A DNA stretch of 64,000 nucleotides, taken from assembly GCF_004134945.1 (NCBI RefSeq), contig NZ_SBAP01000014.1, positions 1 to 64,000 on the forward strand. The letters are read 5' to 3'. Each line of letters opens with the position of its first letter. The first letter of the stretch is position 1. The translations under genes were made by a program, and so were the position numbers. The stretch is from Fusobacterium_C necrophorum_A. GTDB lineage: Bacteria > Fusobacteriota > Fusobacteriia > Fusobacteriales > Fusobacteriaceae. Below, in pieces: positions 1-8,213 of the stretch. The notes beneath the pieces are model-generated. The model saw only the letters and a list, made by a program, of their open reading frames with translations. It was not told the origin of the DNA and made no database searches.

Positions 1-4
1 GCAA

Positions 5-124
5 TGCTTGGTGAATATAGCTATGGGGGTACACCTAGACACATTCCGAACCTAGAAGTTAAGCCCATACACGCAGAAAGTACTTGGTTGGAAGCGACCC
101 GGGAGGATATGTCTTTGCCAAGCT
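5..124 (+). rRNA. rrf: 5S ribosomal RNA
   Basis: The terminal stem GCTTGG (6-11) pairs with CCAAGC (118-123). The conserved internal stretch around CCGAACCTAGAAGTTAAGCC (47-66) is the 5S signature. A tRNA gene follows 12 bases later, so this is the distal end of an rRNA operon whose 16S and 23S genes lie upstream of the window. Confidence 0.93.
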
Positions 125-136
125 TTTCTATAGAGT

Positions 137-212
137 GCTTCCTTAGCTCAGTCGGTAGAGCATGCGGCTGTTAACCGCAGTGTCAATGGTTCGAGTCCAT
201 TAGGAAGCGCCA
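137..212 (+). tRNA. tRNA-Asn (anticodon GTT)
   Basis: The cloverleaf is complete. The acceptor arm GCTTCCT (137-143) pairs with AGGAAGC (202-208), the D-loop carries AGCTCAGTCGGTAGAGC, the anticodon loop CTGTTAA reads GTT, and the T-arm contains GGTTCGAGTCC. The discriminator G is followed by an encoded CCA end (210-212). It lies directly behind the 5S gene and is probably processed from the rRNA operon transcript. A run of T follows at once. Confidence 0.96.
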
Positions 213-268
213 TTTTTTTATTTTTTGGGGAAATTTGATAAGAAAACTTTGAAAATGTTGTATTTATA

Positions 269-297
269 TTGAAATTTGTAAAAAAAAATGGTACTAT
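269..297 (+). promoter_or_regulatory. Candidate promoter for mreC
   Basis: TTGAAA (269-274) and TACTAT (292-297) are 17 bases apart and lie about 50 bases before the mreC start. This is a sequence match only; AT-rich DNA gives such matches by chance. Confidence 0.4.
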
Positions 298-345
298 AGA
301 GTGAAATAGTGTTAAAATAATAGTTTTATAAAGGACTTTAAATTT

Positions 346-1167
346 ATGAAAATAAATCGTAATAATGAAAAAAAAAGAAATCGTTTCACTCTTACTTTCA
401 TAGGAATGATATGCATTTTATTATTGTTATTTACTAATGTTTCAAATTATCTTAAATATCACTTAGAAAAAATTTTTTTTCCTCTTCAAGCTGCAATTTA
501 CAAGTCCAAAGAGAATGTTATGGATAGTTTTCAAACTTATTTGAATCGAAAAAAGATGTTTCAAGAAAATGAGTTATTGAAATTGGAAAATAATAAGTTA
601 AAATTTATTTTGAGAGAGAATAAAATTTTGTTAGAAGAGAATAAAAGATTAACTTTGCTGTTAGAAATGAAGCAAAATTTGACAGAGGAAATTCAATTTG
701 CAAAGGTATATTTTAGAAAACCGGAAAATATGTATGAACAATTTTATATTGATTTGGGTTCTAAAGACGGAATTAAAAAAAATATGATTATTTCTCAAGG
801 AGAAAAACTAATTGGACGTGTTGTAGAAGTTCAAGAAAACAGTTCTTTAGTTTATATGATAACGAAAGAAGGGATAGTAGTCAGTGCGAAATCCGAGAAT
901 CATATATTTGGGGTCGTTAAGGGAATTGGAGAAGATAAGTTGTATTTTGAGCCAAATGTATACGATGATTCTCTGAAAGTGGGAGATAAAATCTACACTT
1001 CAGGAATCAGCGACATTTATCCGGGAGAGATGTATATTGGATATATCTCTGAAATTGAAAAAGGAGAAAATTCTTTATTTACAGGTATTGTTGTGAAAAC
1101 CAGTATCAATATTTCGAATTTGAAAGAAGTATTAGTAATACAATCAAGGAGGAATTATGAAGATTAA
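346..1167 (+). CDS. mreC: Rod shape-determining protein MreC
   Basis: A 273-residue protein with one membrane span near residues 14-36, a long coiled coil at about 55-110 and a periplasmic beta domain containing DLGSKDG (136-142) and the GRVVEV motif. This is the MreC plan: in the family it links the cytoplasmic MreB filament to the peptidoglycan elongation machinery. mreB and mreD are not adjacent downstream, where an unrelated secreted protein overlaps the end of this gene. Length is normal for the family. Confidence 0.9.
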   Translation: MKINRNNEKKRNRFTLTFIGMICILLLLFTNVSNYLKYHLEKIFFPLQAAIYKSKENVMDSFQTYLNRKKMFQENELLKLENNKLKFILRENKILLEENKRLTLLLEMKQNLTEEIQFAKVYFRKPENMYEQFYIDLGSKDGIKKNMIISQGEKLIGRVVEVQENSSLVYMITKEGIVVSAKSENHIFGVVKGIGEDKLYFEPNVYDDSLKVGDKIYTSGISDIYPGEMYIGYISEIEKGENSLFTGIVVKTSINISNLKEVLVIQSRRNYED

Positions 1168-1732
1168 AAAAATTCTCATGGGATGTGTATTTTTAATATT
1201 CTCCTGTATTTTATTTGGAAAAGAATATAAACCGTTGGAACAGGTAAAAAAGTTTTCTTTTGAAGTAACAGAAATTAATTATATCGGGAAAAAACAAAAA
1301 AAAATCCTTTACTTTGTTCAAATGATGTTACCTAATGTTTTCAAGAAGGAGATTCTATTTCCTGATTTGAATAAGGGAGAGCTTTACTTATATAAGGAAA
1401 ATATGAAAACAGTTTATTTACCGATATTTGAACAAAAAAAGATAATGAAATTAGAAAAAGAGGAACTTCAAGTCCTTGATGTGATTAAGATGTTAGCGAA
1501 ACAATTGTCCACGGATATAACATTTAGAAAAGAGTATTATGATAAGAAGAATGTCGAATTTGTCTTGAACGAAAACTATAAAGTGGTGATACAATCGTAT
1601 TCTGAGATAGATCAATATTTATTTCCTAAAAAATGGCTTTTGGAAGAAAAAGGGCAAAAAATATTAGAATTGACTTTATCTAAGATAGAAATCAATCCTA
1701 ATTTTACAGAGAGAGATTTTCAGGTTCCATGA
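1157..1732 (+). CDS. Secreted protein, possibly LolA-like
   Basis: A 191-residue protein with a signal peptide (residues 1-21: lysines, a hydrophobic core, then FGKEY). There is no lipobox at the cleavage site. The remainder is rich in alternating beta-strand patterns and asks how a protein responds to lysine-rich, lipid-binding folds such as LolA or LolB, but no diagnostic motif is visible, so that is only a fold-level guess. Its ribosome site lies inside the end of mreC and its stop overlaps the recO start (ATGA), so it is translated with its neighbours. Confidence 0.5.
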   Translation: MKIKKILMGCVFLIFSCILFGKEYKPLEQVKKFSFEVTEINYIGKKQKKILYFVQMMLPNVFKKEILFPDLNKGELYLYKENMKTVYLPIFEQKKIMKLEKEELQVLDVIKMLAKQLSTDITFRKEYYDKKNVEFVLNENYKVVIQSYSEIDQYLFPKKWLLEEKGQKILELTLSKIEINPNFTERDFQVP

Positions 1733-2388
1733 CTAAATTTATAACTAATAAGGCCTTTGTGTTGGGAAATTATTTGTTCGGAGAAGCTGACAGAAATTTG
1801 ATTTTATTGACAGAAGATTTTGGGAAGATTACACTGACAGTAAAAGGAATTTTAAAAAGTAAAAGGAGAGATAAGATTGCCACGGAACCTCTATCTTATG
1901 TAGAGTTTTTACTTTATAAAAAAGGAGAACAATTTATTGTAAGTGATTTTTCTTTGTTGGAAAGCTTTGAAAATATTCGAAAAGATTTGGATTCTTTGAG
2001 TTTTGCGTTTTATTTATTGGCCGTGGTGAATAAATTTGTATTTGAGGGTTACCATGTTCCTAAAATATTTCGACTTTTGAAAAATAGCTTGTATTATTTA
2101 AATCAAGAGAATAACAGAAGAAAACAATTATTGTTACTGAACTATTTTCTTTTCTTTTTGATGCAAGAGGAAGGAATTTTTAGAATAGATGAAGTTTTAG
2201 AACATTTAAGTTTTGAAGAGAAAGAAATTTCTCGATTATTATATCAAAAAAAAATAGATAGCATTGTGAGAGAAGAAGAATATACACAAGAGAAACTGTT
2301 TTTTTTAATTAAAAAAATGGAAAACTATATAGGAGAAAAATTGGATATAGATGTTTCTATCGAACAATATATGATGGGAGGATTGTAA
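1729..2388 (+). CDS. recO: DNA repair protein RecO
   Basis: A 219-residue protein with the RecO N-terminal OB fold (about residues 1-80, including LTEDFGKITLTVKG and the basic KSKRRD patch) and a helical C-terminal part. RecO loads RecA onto SSB-coated single strands together with RecR. Many RecO proteins carry a four-cysteine zinc site in the C-terminal half; this one has no cysteine at all and is somewhat short. It overlaps the gene before by ATGA and the next gene by TAATG. Confidence 0.82.
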   Translation: MTKFITNKAFVLGNYLFGEADRNLILLTEDFGKITLTVKGILKSKRRDKIATEPLSYVEFLLYKKGEQFIVSDFSLLESFENIRKDLDSLSFAFYLLAVVNKFVFEGYHVPKIFRLLKNSLYYLNQENNRRKQLLLLNYFLFFLMQEEGIFRIDEVLEHLSFEEKEISRLLYQKKIDSIVREEEYTQEKLFFLIKKMENYIGEKLDIDVSIEQYMMGGL

Positions 2389-2867
2389 TGTTAAATATTG
2401 TGAAAATTACAGATTACATGTCTGAAGATTTAATTTGCTTAGATTTGACAGCTAGAACGAAAGATGAAGTCTTAAGAGAATTATCTGCTTTGATGGGAAA
2501 GGCTCCACATATAGGGACGAATTCGGAAGTGATTTATAAAGCTCTTTTGGAGAGAGAGAAATTGGGAAGTACAGGAATTGGAAAAGGAGTTGCCATTCCT
2601 CATGCTAAGACGGATGCGGTAGAACAATTGACAATTGCTTTTGGAATCAGTCGTGAAAAATTGGATTTTAAATCTTTGGATGAGGAGGACGTAAATTTAT
2701 TTTTCGTATTTGCTTCTCCGAATAAAGACAGTCATATTTATTTAAAAGTTTTAGCTCGTATTTCCAGATTTATTCGAGAAGAAGTTTTTCGAAATACTTT
2801 ATTGAATTGCAAGACTGGAAAAGAAGTAATAGAATGCATTCGCGAAAAGGAAGGAGTTAGTCTATGA
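2388..2867 (+). CDS. PTS EIIA domain protein, fructose/nitrogen type
   Basis: A 159-residue single-domain EIIA of the fructose/mannitol/PtsN family. The phosphorylated histidine is H72 in GVAIPHAK. No EIIB or EIIC domain is attached or adjacent, so it is more likely regulatory (PtsN-like) than a sugar transporter component. It sits in a translationally coupled chain: its ATG shares a base with the recO stop and its stop overlaps the nrdR start. Its substrate or target cannot be read from sequence. Confidence 0.83.
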   Translation: MLNIVKITDYMSEDLICLDLTARTKDEVLRELSALMGKAPHIGTNSEVIYKALLEREKLGSTGIGKGVAIPHAKTDAVEQLTIAFGISREKLDFKSLDEEDVNLFFVFASPNKDSHIYLKVLARISRFIREEVFRNTLLNCKTGKEVIECIREKEGVSL

Positions 2868-3322
2868 GATGTCCGTTTTGCGGCTCAGAGGACACTAGAG
2901 TAGTCGACAGTCGTTCATATTTGGAAGGAAATTCCATAAAGAGAAGAAGAGAATGTATTATTTGTCAAAGAAGATTCAGTACTTTTGAACGGGTGGAAGA
3001 AGTTCCCTTATATGTGATAAAAAAAGATCAAAGAAGGGTTCTTTTTGATCGAGAAAAAGTTATGAGAGGTTTGACTTTTGCAACTGTCAAACGAAATATC
3101 GGGAGAGAAGACTTAGAAAAAATTGTATACGAAGTAGAAAAAAATATTCAGAATACCTTAAAAAATGAAATTACTACAAGAGATCTGGGAGAAATGATTT
3201 TGGAGAAGTTGAAAAAAATAGATCAAGTTGCCTACGTGAGGTTTGCATCTGTCTATAAGGAATTTGACGATGTGAAATCTTTTGTAGAATTGATTGAAGA
3301 AATGGAAAGGGAGAAAAGATAG
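2864..3322 (+). CDS. nrdR: Transcriptional repressor NrdR
   Basis: A 152-residue protein. The N-terminal zinc ribbon uses C3, C6, C31 and C34, with the invariant VVDSR and RRRxC motifs. An ATP-cone domain follows at about residues 46-136. NrdR senses adenine nucleotides and represses ribonucleotide reductase genes. The length is typical. The start overlaps the stop of the EIIA gene (ATGA). Confidence 0.95.
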   Translation: MRCPFCGSEDTRVVDSRSYLEGNSIKRRRECIICQRRFSTFERVEEVPLYVIKKDQRRVLFDREKVMRGLTFATVKRNIGREDLEKIVYEVEKNIQNTLKNEITTRDLGEMILEKLKKIDQVAYVRFASVYKEFDDVKSFVELIEEMEREKR

Positions 3323-3323
3323 A

Positions 3324-4256
3324 GTGAGAATTTTATTTATGGGAACTCCGGAATTTGCAGTATCTTCTTTGAAAAAATTGCAAGAGGAGCATGAAGTACT
3401 TGCCGTATTTACCAAAATGGACAAACCAAATCAAAGAGGAAAAAAAATTCAATATACCCCCGTGAAACAATATGCTTTAGAACAGCACTTAGAAGTATTA
3501 CAACCCAATTCCATTCGAGATACGGGAGTGATACAAAAAATTAGAGATTATCAACCTGATTTAATTGTGGTTGTTGCTTACGGAAAAATTTTACCCAAAG
3601 AAATATTGGGAATTCCTAGATATGGAGTCATTAATGTTCATTCTTCTTTGTTACCCAAATATAGAGGAGCAGCTCCTATTCATGCCTCTATTATTCGTGG
3701 GGAAAAAGAAAGTGGTGTCAGCATTATGTATGTAGTGGAAGAGTTGGATGCCGGTCCTGTTTTGGCACAGGCTAGTGTGGAGATATTGGAAGAAGATAAT
3801 TGTGCCAGTTTGCATGATAGATTGCAGGAAGTGGGAGCAAGTTTGCTAATAGAAACCATTCGAAATATAGAAAAACAACAAATACAAGCCATTCCGCAGG
3901 ATGAAGCCAAAGTCACTTTTGTAAAGCCTTTTCGGAAGGAAGATTGTAAGATTTGTTGGAATCAGTCTGCAAGAGAAATATTTAATTTTGTAAGAGGAAT
4001 GGATCCTTTTCCGGGGGCTTTTACCATATATCAGGGAAAGCAATTTAAGATTGCCAGAGTGGAAGAGGATAAAGATGGAAGACTACGAGGGAAGGCAGGA
4101 GAGATTCTTTCATATATCAAGGGAAAAGGAGTTTTGGTTGCAACCGGAAGTGGAAATGTCATTATTACGAAAGCAAAACCGGAAAATAAAAAAATGCTAT
4201 CGGGAGTTGACTTAATCAACGGAAATTTTTTACAGAAAGGAGAGCATTTTGAATGA
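3324..4256 (+). CDS. fmt: Methionyl-tRNA formyltransferase
   Basis: A 310-residue enzyme that formylates initiator Met-tRNA. The GTG at 3324 is chosen over the longer frame from 3294 because GGGAGAAAAG lies just upstream and the protein then begins VRILFMGTPEFA, as in the family. The catalytic segment includes NVHSSLLPKYRGAAPI and the downstream ELDAGP aspartate. The C-terminal OB-type domain begins near residue 205. It starts two bases after the nrdR stop and overlaps the folD start. Confidence 0.94.
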   Translation: MRILFMGTPEFAVSSLKKLQEEHEVLAVFTKMDKPNQRGKKIQYTPVKQYALEQHLEVLQPNSIRDTGVIQKIRDYQPDLIVVVAYGKILPKEILGIPRYGVINVHSSLLPKYRGAAPIHASIIRGEKESGVSIMYVVEELDAGPVLAQASVEILEEDNCASLHDRLQEVGASLLIETIRNIEKQQIQAIPQDEAKVTFVKPFRKEDCKICWNQSAREIFNFVRGMDPFPGAFTIYQGKQFKIARVEEDKDGRLRGKAGEILSYIKGKGVLVATGSGNVIITKAKPENKKMLSGVDLINGNFLQKGEHFE

Positions 4257-5131
4257 AACTATTAGATGGGAAAAAAGTTTCTGCCGAGATAAAAGAAGAA
4301 CTAAAATTAAAAATAAAAGAAGAAAAGGAAAGAAGTGGAAGAGTTCCGGGATTGGGAGTCATTCAGATTGGACATAATGAAGCTGCTTCCGTCTATGTGC
4401 AATCACAATTAAAAGGAAGTAGAGCCCTAGGGATGGAAAGTTATTTGTATTCTTTTGATGAGAGTGTGGAAGAAGAAACAGTGCTAAAAAAAATTGAGGA
4501 ATTAAACCAAACGGAAGAAATTGACGGTATTATTTTACAACTTCCTTTGCCGAAACATATCAGTCATTCCCGTATTTTACAGGCAATTGATGTAAACAAA
4601 GATGTAGACGGATTTAAAACGGAGAATATCGGACGATTACATTTAGGAGAAGAAGGATTTAATCCCTGTACTCCTGAAGGAGTGATTGCCTTATTAAAAA
4701 AATATAATCTTGAGATTGCAAGTAAAAACGTTACAATTATTGGAAGAAGTAATATTGTGGGAAAGCCAATGCTTGGCCTTTTTATCAATCATAATGCAAC
4801 GGTAACCATTTGTAACAGTTTGACAAAAAATTTAAAAGAGCACACGGAAAGAGCGGATATTATCGTTGTGGCGGTTGGGAAAGAGAAATTTTTGACAGCG
4901 GACATGGTGCGAGAGGGAGCGATTGTTATAGATGTTGGCATCAATCGAAGCAGAGAAGGGAAAATTGTGGGAGACGTAGATTTTGAAGCGGTTGCTCCAA
5001 AAGCTTCCTATATCACTCCGGTTCCCGGTGGAGTCGGTTCTATGACAGTAGCGATGCTTTTCCAAAATATTTGGAAGGCATTTATAAGAAATAGGAGGAT
5101 CATCAATGGCGAAAAAAATAAAGGAGAATGA
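4253..5131 (+). CDS. folD: FolD methylene-THF dehydrogenase, catalytic Lys replaced
   Basis: A 292-residue protein that aligns along its length with FolD: LQLPLP, KDVDGF, NPCTPEG, the Rossmann motif GRSNIVGKP and the tail ITPVPGGVGSMTVA. FolD normally oxidises methylene-THF and hydrolyses methenyl-THF. The family signature is Y-x-x-x-K; here the segment is SVYVQSQLKG, with Tyr48 present but Gln52 at the position of E. coli Lys54 (human Lys56), which is needed for cyclohydrolase activity. The dehydrogenase motifs are intact. The stop overlaps the next gene by 26 bases. Confidence 0.92.
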   Translation: MKLLDGKKVSAEIKEELKLKIKEEKERSGRVPGLGVIQIGHNEAASVYVQSQLKGSRALGMESYLYSFDESVEEETVLKKIEELNQTEEIDGIILQLPLPKHISHSRILQAIDVNKDVDGFKTENIGRLHLGEEGFNPCTPEGVIALLKKYNLEIASKNVTIIGRSNIVGKPMLGLFINHNATVTICNSLTKNLKEHTERADIIVVAVGKEKFLTADMVREGAIVIDVGINRSREGKIVGDVDFEAVAPKASYITPVPGGVGSMTVAMLFQNIWKAFIRNRRIINGEKNKGE

Positions 5132-5585
5132 AGTATCTCACGAAGAAAAAAAGCAGTACTATATTGTGGATAAGACGATTTTATCTGCTTCCATTCAGAA
5201 AGTGATCGCTGTCAATGAGATGGTAAAGAAGGAACATATTTCCAAACATGAGGGAATACGTCGAACGGGATTAAGTCGTAGTACTTACTATAAATATAAA
5301 GATTTTATCAAGCCGTTTTTTGAAGGAAGTCAGGAGAAAATATTTAACATTCATATGTCTTTACAGGATAAGCAAGGATTGTTGGCAAAAATTTTGGAAG
5401 TCATTGCTGATGACAAAATGAATATTCTGACTATTGTGCAAAATGCGGCAGTAGATGGCATTGTACAGCTTACTATTTCTTTACAAGGAACAGCAGAAAC
5501 ACCTAAAAATATAGAGATGACTTTATCAAAAATTCAAAAGATTGACGGGGTTAGAGATTTACGAATTTTGGGAAGTAATTCGTAA
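5106..5585 (+). CDS. ACT-domain protein, PheB/UPF0735 family
   Basis: A 159-residue protein. The first half has a short helix-turn-helix-like segment (GIRRTGLSRSTYYKYK) and the second half an ACT domain starting near FNIHMSLQDKQGLLAKIL. This matches the Bacillus PheB (UPF0735) family, whose exact role is unsettled; ACT domains usually sense amino acids. The AGGAGG site is inside folD, so the two genes are coupled. Ligand unknown. Confidence 0.82.
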   Translation: MAKKIKENEVSHEEKKQYYIVDKTILSASIQKVIAVNEMVKKEHISKHEGIRRTGLSRSTYYKYKDFIKPFFEGSQEKIFNIHMSLQDKQGLLAKILEVIADDKMNILTIVQNAAVDGIVQLTISLQGTAETPKNIEMTLSKIQKIDGVRDLRILGSNS

Positions 5586-5597
5586 GAGGAGGACGGC

Positions 5598-6041
5598 GTG
5601 AAATTAGATTTAAAGACAATGGAAGAATTGGCAGAGAATATGAACAACTACCATTTGGAAAGTTTAGAATTGGAAGTGGGGGGCGAAAAACTTCGTTTCA
5701 AAAAATTTGCTTCAAAAGAAATTAAAATGGAGAATGAAATAGAAACGAATAGAAAGTTTCCAATCGAAGAAACAAAAGAGATAGAAGAAATCAAGCAAGA
5801 AATTACAGGAAAGCAAGTTGTTTCTCCTGTTGCCGGGACTGTTTATCGGGCTCCTGCTCCGGATAAAGCTCCTTTTGTAGAAGAAGGAATGACAGTAAAA
5901 GTGGGGGATACTCTTTGTATCGTAGAAGCAATGAAGATGATGAACGAAGTAAAATCAACAGAAAATGGAATTATTACAAAAATTTTGGCAGAAGATGGTG
6001 TTGTGGTCAAAAAGGGACAGGCTCTTTTTGAGATAAAATAA
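5598..6041 (+). CDS. accB: Biotin carboxyl carrier protein of acetyl-CoA carboxylase
   Basis: A 147-residue protein starting with GTG behind AGAGGAGG. The N-terminal segment (about 1-40) resembles AccB, an acidic linker follows, and the C-terminal biotinyl domain holds EAMKMMNEV, whose lysine is biotinylated. It would carry carboxyl groups for malonyl-CoA synthesis. No accC follows, so the carboxylase subunits are elsewhere. A carrier for a biotin decarboxylase is possible but the N-terminus favours AccB. Confidence 0.85.
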   Translation: MKLDLKTMEELAENMNNYHLESLELEVGGEKLRFKKFASKEIKMENEIETNRKFPIEETKEIEEIKQEITGKQVVSPVAGTVYRAPAPDKAPFVEEGMTVKVGDTLCIVEAMKMMNEVKSTENGIITKILAEDGVVVKKGQALFEIK

Positions 6042-6064
6042 ACAAGGAAGGTGTATTTTAACAA

Positions 6065-7348
6065 TTGGACACGTATCTGTATATTGTAGTATTGGTTATT
6101 TTGGTTTTGTTATCTGGATTTTTCTCCGCTTCCGAAACAGCCTTGACAGCTTTTCGAAGCATTCATTTAGAAAAATTTGTAGATGAGAAAAAAGACAGTG
6201 TAGTAGTGTTGCTAAAAAAATGGTTGAAAGATCCAAATCCGATGTTAACGGGTTTACTGATAGGAAATAATATTGTAAATATTATGGCATCTTCCATTGC
6301 AACGGTTGTAATGGCAACTTATTTTGGAAATACGGGAAAGTCCATTTTGATAGTTACTATTTTGATGACGATGGCTATTTTAATTTTTGGAGAAATTACA
6401 CCGAAACTGATAGCAAGAAATCATAGTTCAGAAGTAGCGGGAAAAGTTATTTCCTTTATTTATTATTTGACCTTATTTTTAAATCCTTTAATTTTGATTT
6501 TGGTATTTATCTCTAAGGTGCTTGGAAGAGCTTGTGGAGTCAATATGGATAATATTGGAGTCATGATTACAGAGGAGGATATTATTTCCTTTGTGAATGT
6601 GGGGCAGGAAGAAGGAGTCATTGAAGAAGATGAAAAAGAGATGATTCATTCAATTGTAGGTTTTGGAGAAACCACTGCGAAGGAAGTTATGACACCAAGA
6701 ACTTCTATGACGGCATTTGAAGGAAGTAAAACGATTGATGATATTTGGGATACTTTGATGGAGGACGGCTTTTCTCGGATTCCGGTCTATGAGGAAACCA
6801 TTGACAATATTTTAGGCGTTCTGTATATCAAAGACATTATGTCACAGGTCAAAAGCGGGAACACCAATCAACCAATTCGAGAACTACTACGACCAGCGTA
6901 TTTTGTACCGGAAACAAAATCCATTATTGAAATTTTAAAAGAATTTAAAATTAAAAAAGTTCATATCGCTATGGTACTGGATGAATACGGAGGGATTGGA
7001 GGACTTTTGACCATTGAAGACTTGATTGAAGAAATTGTAGGAGAAATTCGGGATGAATTTGATGAGGAAGAGGAAGAATTTGTCCGAAAAGTAGGAGAAA
7101 ATTTCTATGAAGTAGATGCTATGATTGACATAGAAACTTTAGACAAAGAATTGGGAATTCAATTACCTGTTTCAGAGGACTATGAAAGTTTGGGAGGATT
7201 AATTACTACAGAACTTGGAAGAGTGGCAGAAAAAGGGGACGAATTGGAGTTGGAAAATGTCAAACTGCAAGTCTTGGAAATGGATAAAATGAGAATATCA
7301 AAAGTATTGATTACTTGTGAGAAACTGGAGGAGTCGGAAAAAGAATGA
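6065..7348 (+). CDS. CNNM/CorC (HlyC) family membrane protein with CBS pair
   Basis: A 427-residue protein. An N-terminal DUF21 domain with four hydrophobic spans (about 1-150, with ETALTAF and GLLIGNN) is followed by two CBS domains (about 205-330, PRTSMTAF and DEYGGIGGLLTIED) and a C-terminal CorC_HlyC domain. The family takes part in magnesium or cobalt efflux and tolerance. The start is TTG, 12 bases after AAGGAAGGTG. It overlaps the next gene by four bases. Confidence 0.88.
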   Translation: MDTYLYIVVLVILVLLSGFFSASETALTAFRSIHLEKFVDEKKDSVVVLLKKWLKDPNPMLTGLLIGNNIVNIMASSIATVVMATYFGNTGKSILIVTILMTMAILIFGEITPKLIARNHSSEVAGKVISFIYYLTLFLNPLILILVFISKVLGRACGVNMDNIGVMITEEDIISFVNVGQEEGVIEEDEKEMIHSIVGFGETTAKEVMTPRTSMTAFEGSKTIDDIWDTLMEDGFSRIPVYEETIDNILGVLYIKDIMSQVKSGNTNQPIRELLRPAYFVPETKSIIEILKEFKIKKVHIAMVLDEYGGIGGLLTIEDLIEEIVGEIRDEFDEEEEEFVRKVGENFYEVDAMIDIETLDKELGIQLPVSEDYESLGGLITTELGRVAEKGDELELENVKLQVLEMDKMRISKVLITCEKLEESEKE

Positions 7349-7668
7349 AAAAATTCTTAGGAATGCTGTTGTTATTGATTTTATTTCAGGGAGCATATTC
7401 TGAAGAAAAAAGTGATTGGGAATATTCTTTTATTAAAGGATTAAATCATGAAGAAAGGGAAGAATGGGGTTCTGCTATTCAAGAATTGGAAAAGAGTAGG
7501 GCTTTACAGAAAGATAATCCATTCATTTTGAAAGAATTGGGATATTGTTATGCCAAGCAGGGAGATTTTGACAAATCACGAGATTGTTATGAAAGAGTAT
7601 TGCAGTTGGATCCTGAAGATAACAATGCAAGGAGGAATTTAGAAATTTTGTTAGAAACTGAAAACTAA
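7345..7668 (+). CDS. Secreted tetratricopeptide repeat protein
   Basis: A 107-residue protein with a signal peptide (1-19, ending AYSEE) and two to three TPR units (for example LKELGYCYAKQGDFDKSRDCYERVLQLDP). It probably acts in the periplasm as a small protein-binding module. Partner unknown. Its ATG overlaps the stop of the CNNM-type gene. Confidence 0.72.
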   Translation: MKKFLGMLLLLILFQGAYSEEKSDWEYSFIKGLNHEEREEWGSAIQELEKSRALQKDNPFILKELGYCYAKQGDFDKSRDCYERVLQLDPEDNNARRNLEILLETEN

Positions 7669-7682
7669 ATGGGGAGTAGCAG

Positions 7683-8195
7683 ATGGATTTAAAAAAATAT
7701 GTAGCAAGAGTGGAAAATTTTCCAAAAAATGGAATAATTTTTCGGGATATTACTCCATTGATGAATGATGGAAAAGCATATCAATATGCAACAGAAAAAA
7801 TTGTAGAATTTGCAAGAGAGCATCGAGTAGATTTAGTGGTAGGACCGGAAGCGAGAGGATTTATTTTTGGCTGTCCTGTTTCTTATGCCTTGGGGATTGG
7901 TTTTGTACCGGTTCGTAAGCCTCAAAAATTACCGAGAGAAGTTGTTTCTTATGCCTATGATTTGGAATATGGTTCCAATACTTTGTGTATGCACAAAGAT
8001 TCTATCAAAGCGGGACAACGAATTCTAATCGTAGATGATCTATTGGCGACCGGAGGAACGATAGAAGCTAGTATTCATTTGATTGAGGAACTAGGGGGAG
8101 TTGTTGCAGGAATCGCATTTTTAATTGAATTGGAAGACTTAAAAGGAAGAGAGAGAATTAAGCAGTATCCGATATTGGCATTGATGAAATATTAA
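7683..8195 (+). CDS. apt: Adenine phosphoribosyltransferase
   Basis: A 170-residue enzyme that converts adenine and PRPP to AMP. The PRPP loop ILIVDDLLATGGT lies at about residues 115-127, and the family motifs NFPKNGIIFRDITPL and VGPEARGFIFG are near the N-terminus. Length is normal. It is followed by relA/spoT, so purine salvage and (p)ppGpp metabolism share this transcript, a common neighbourhood in Firmicutes as well. Confidence 0.96.
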   Translation: MDLKKYVARVENFPKNGIIFRDITPLMNDGKAYQYATEKIVEFAREHRVDLVVGPEARGFIFGCPVSYALGIGFVPVRKPQKLPREVVSYAYDLEYGSNTLCMHKDSIKAGQRILIVDDLLATGGTIEASIHLIEELGGVVAGIAFLIELEDLKGRERIKQYPILALMKY

Positions 8196-8213
8196 GAGAG
8201 AAAGGGAAAGAGC

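Noticed and set aside
213..345. Additional small RNA or gene between tRNA-Asn and mreC
   Set aside because: Only a promoter-like pair and A/T-rich sequence were seen; no stem-loop or open frame with a ribosome site.
1157..1732. Confident LolA assignment
   Set aside because: The signal peptide and strand pattern are compatible, but no family motif could be verified, so it was left as unknown.
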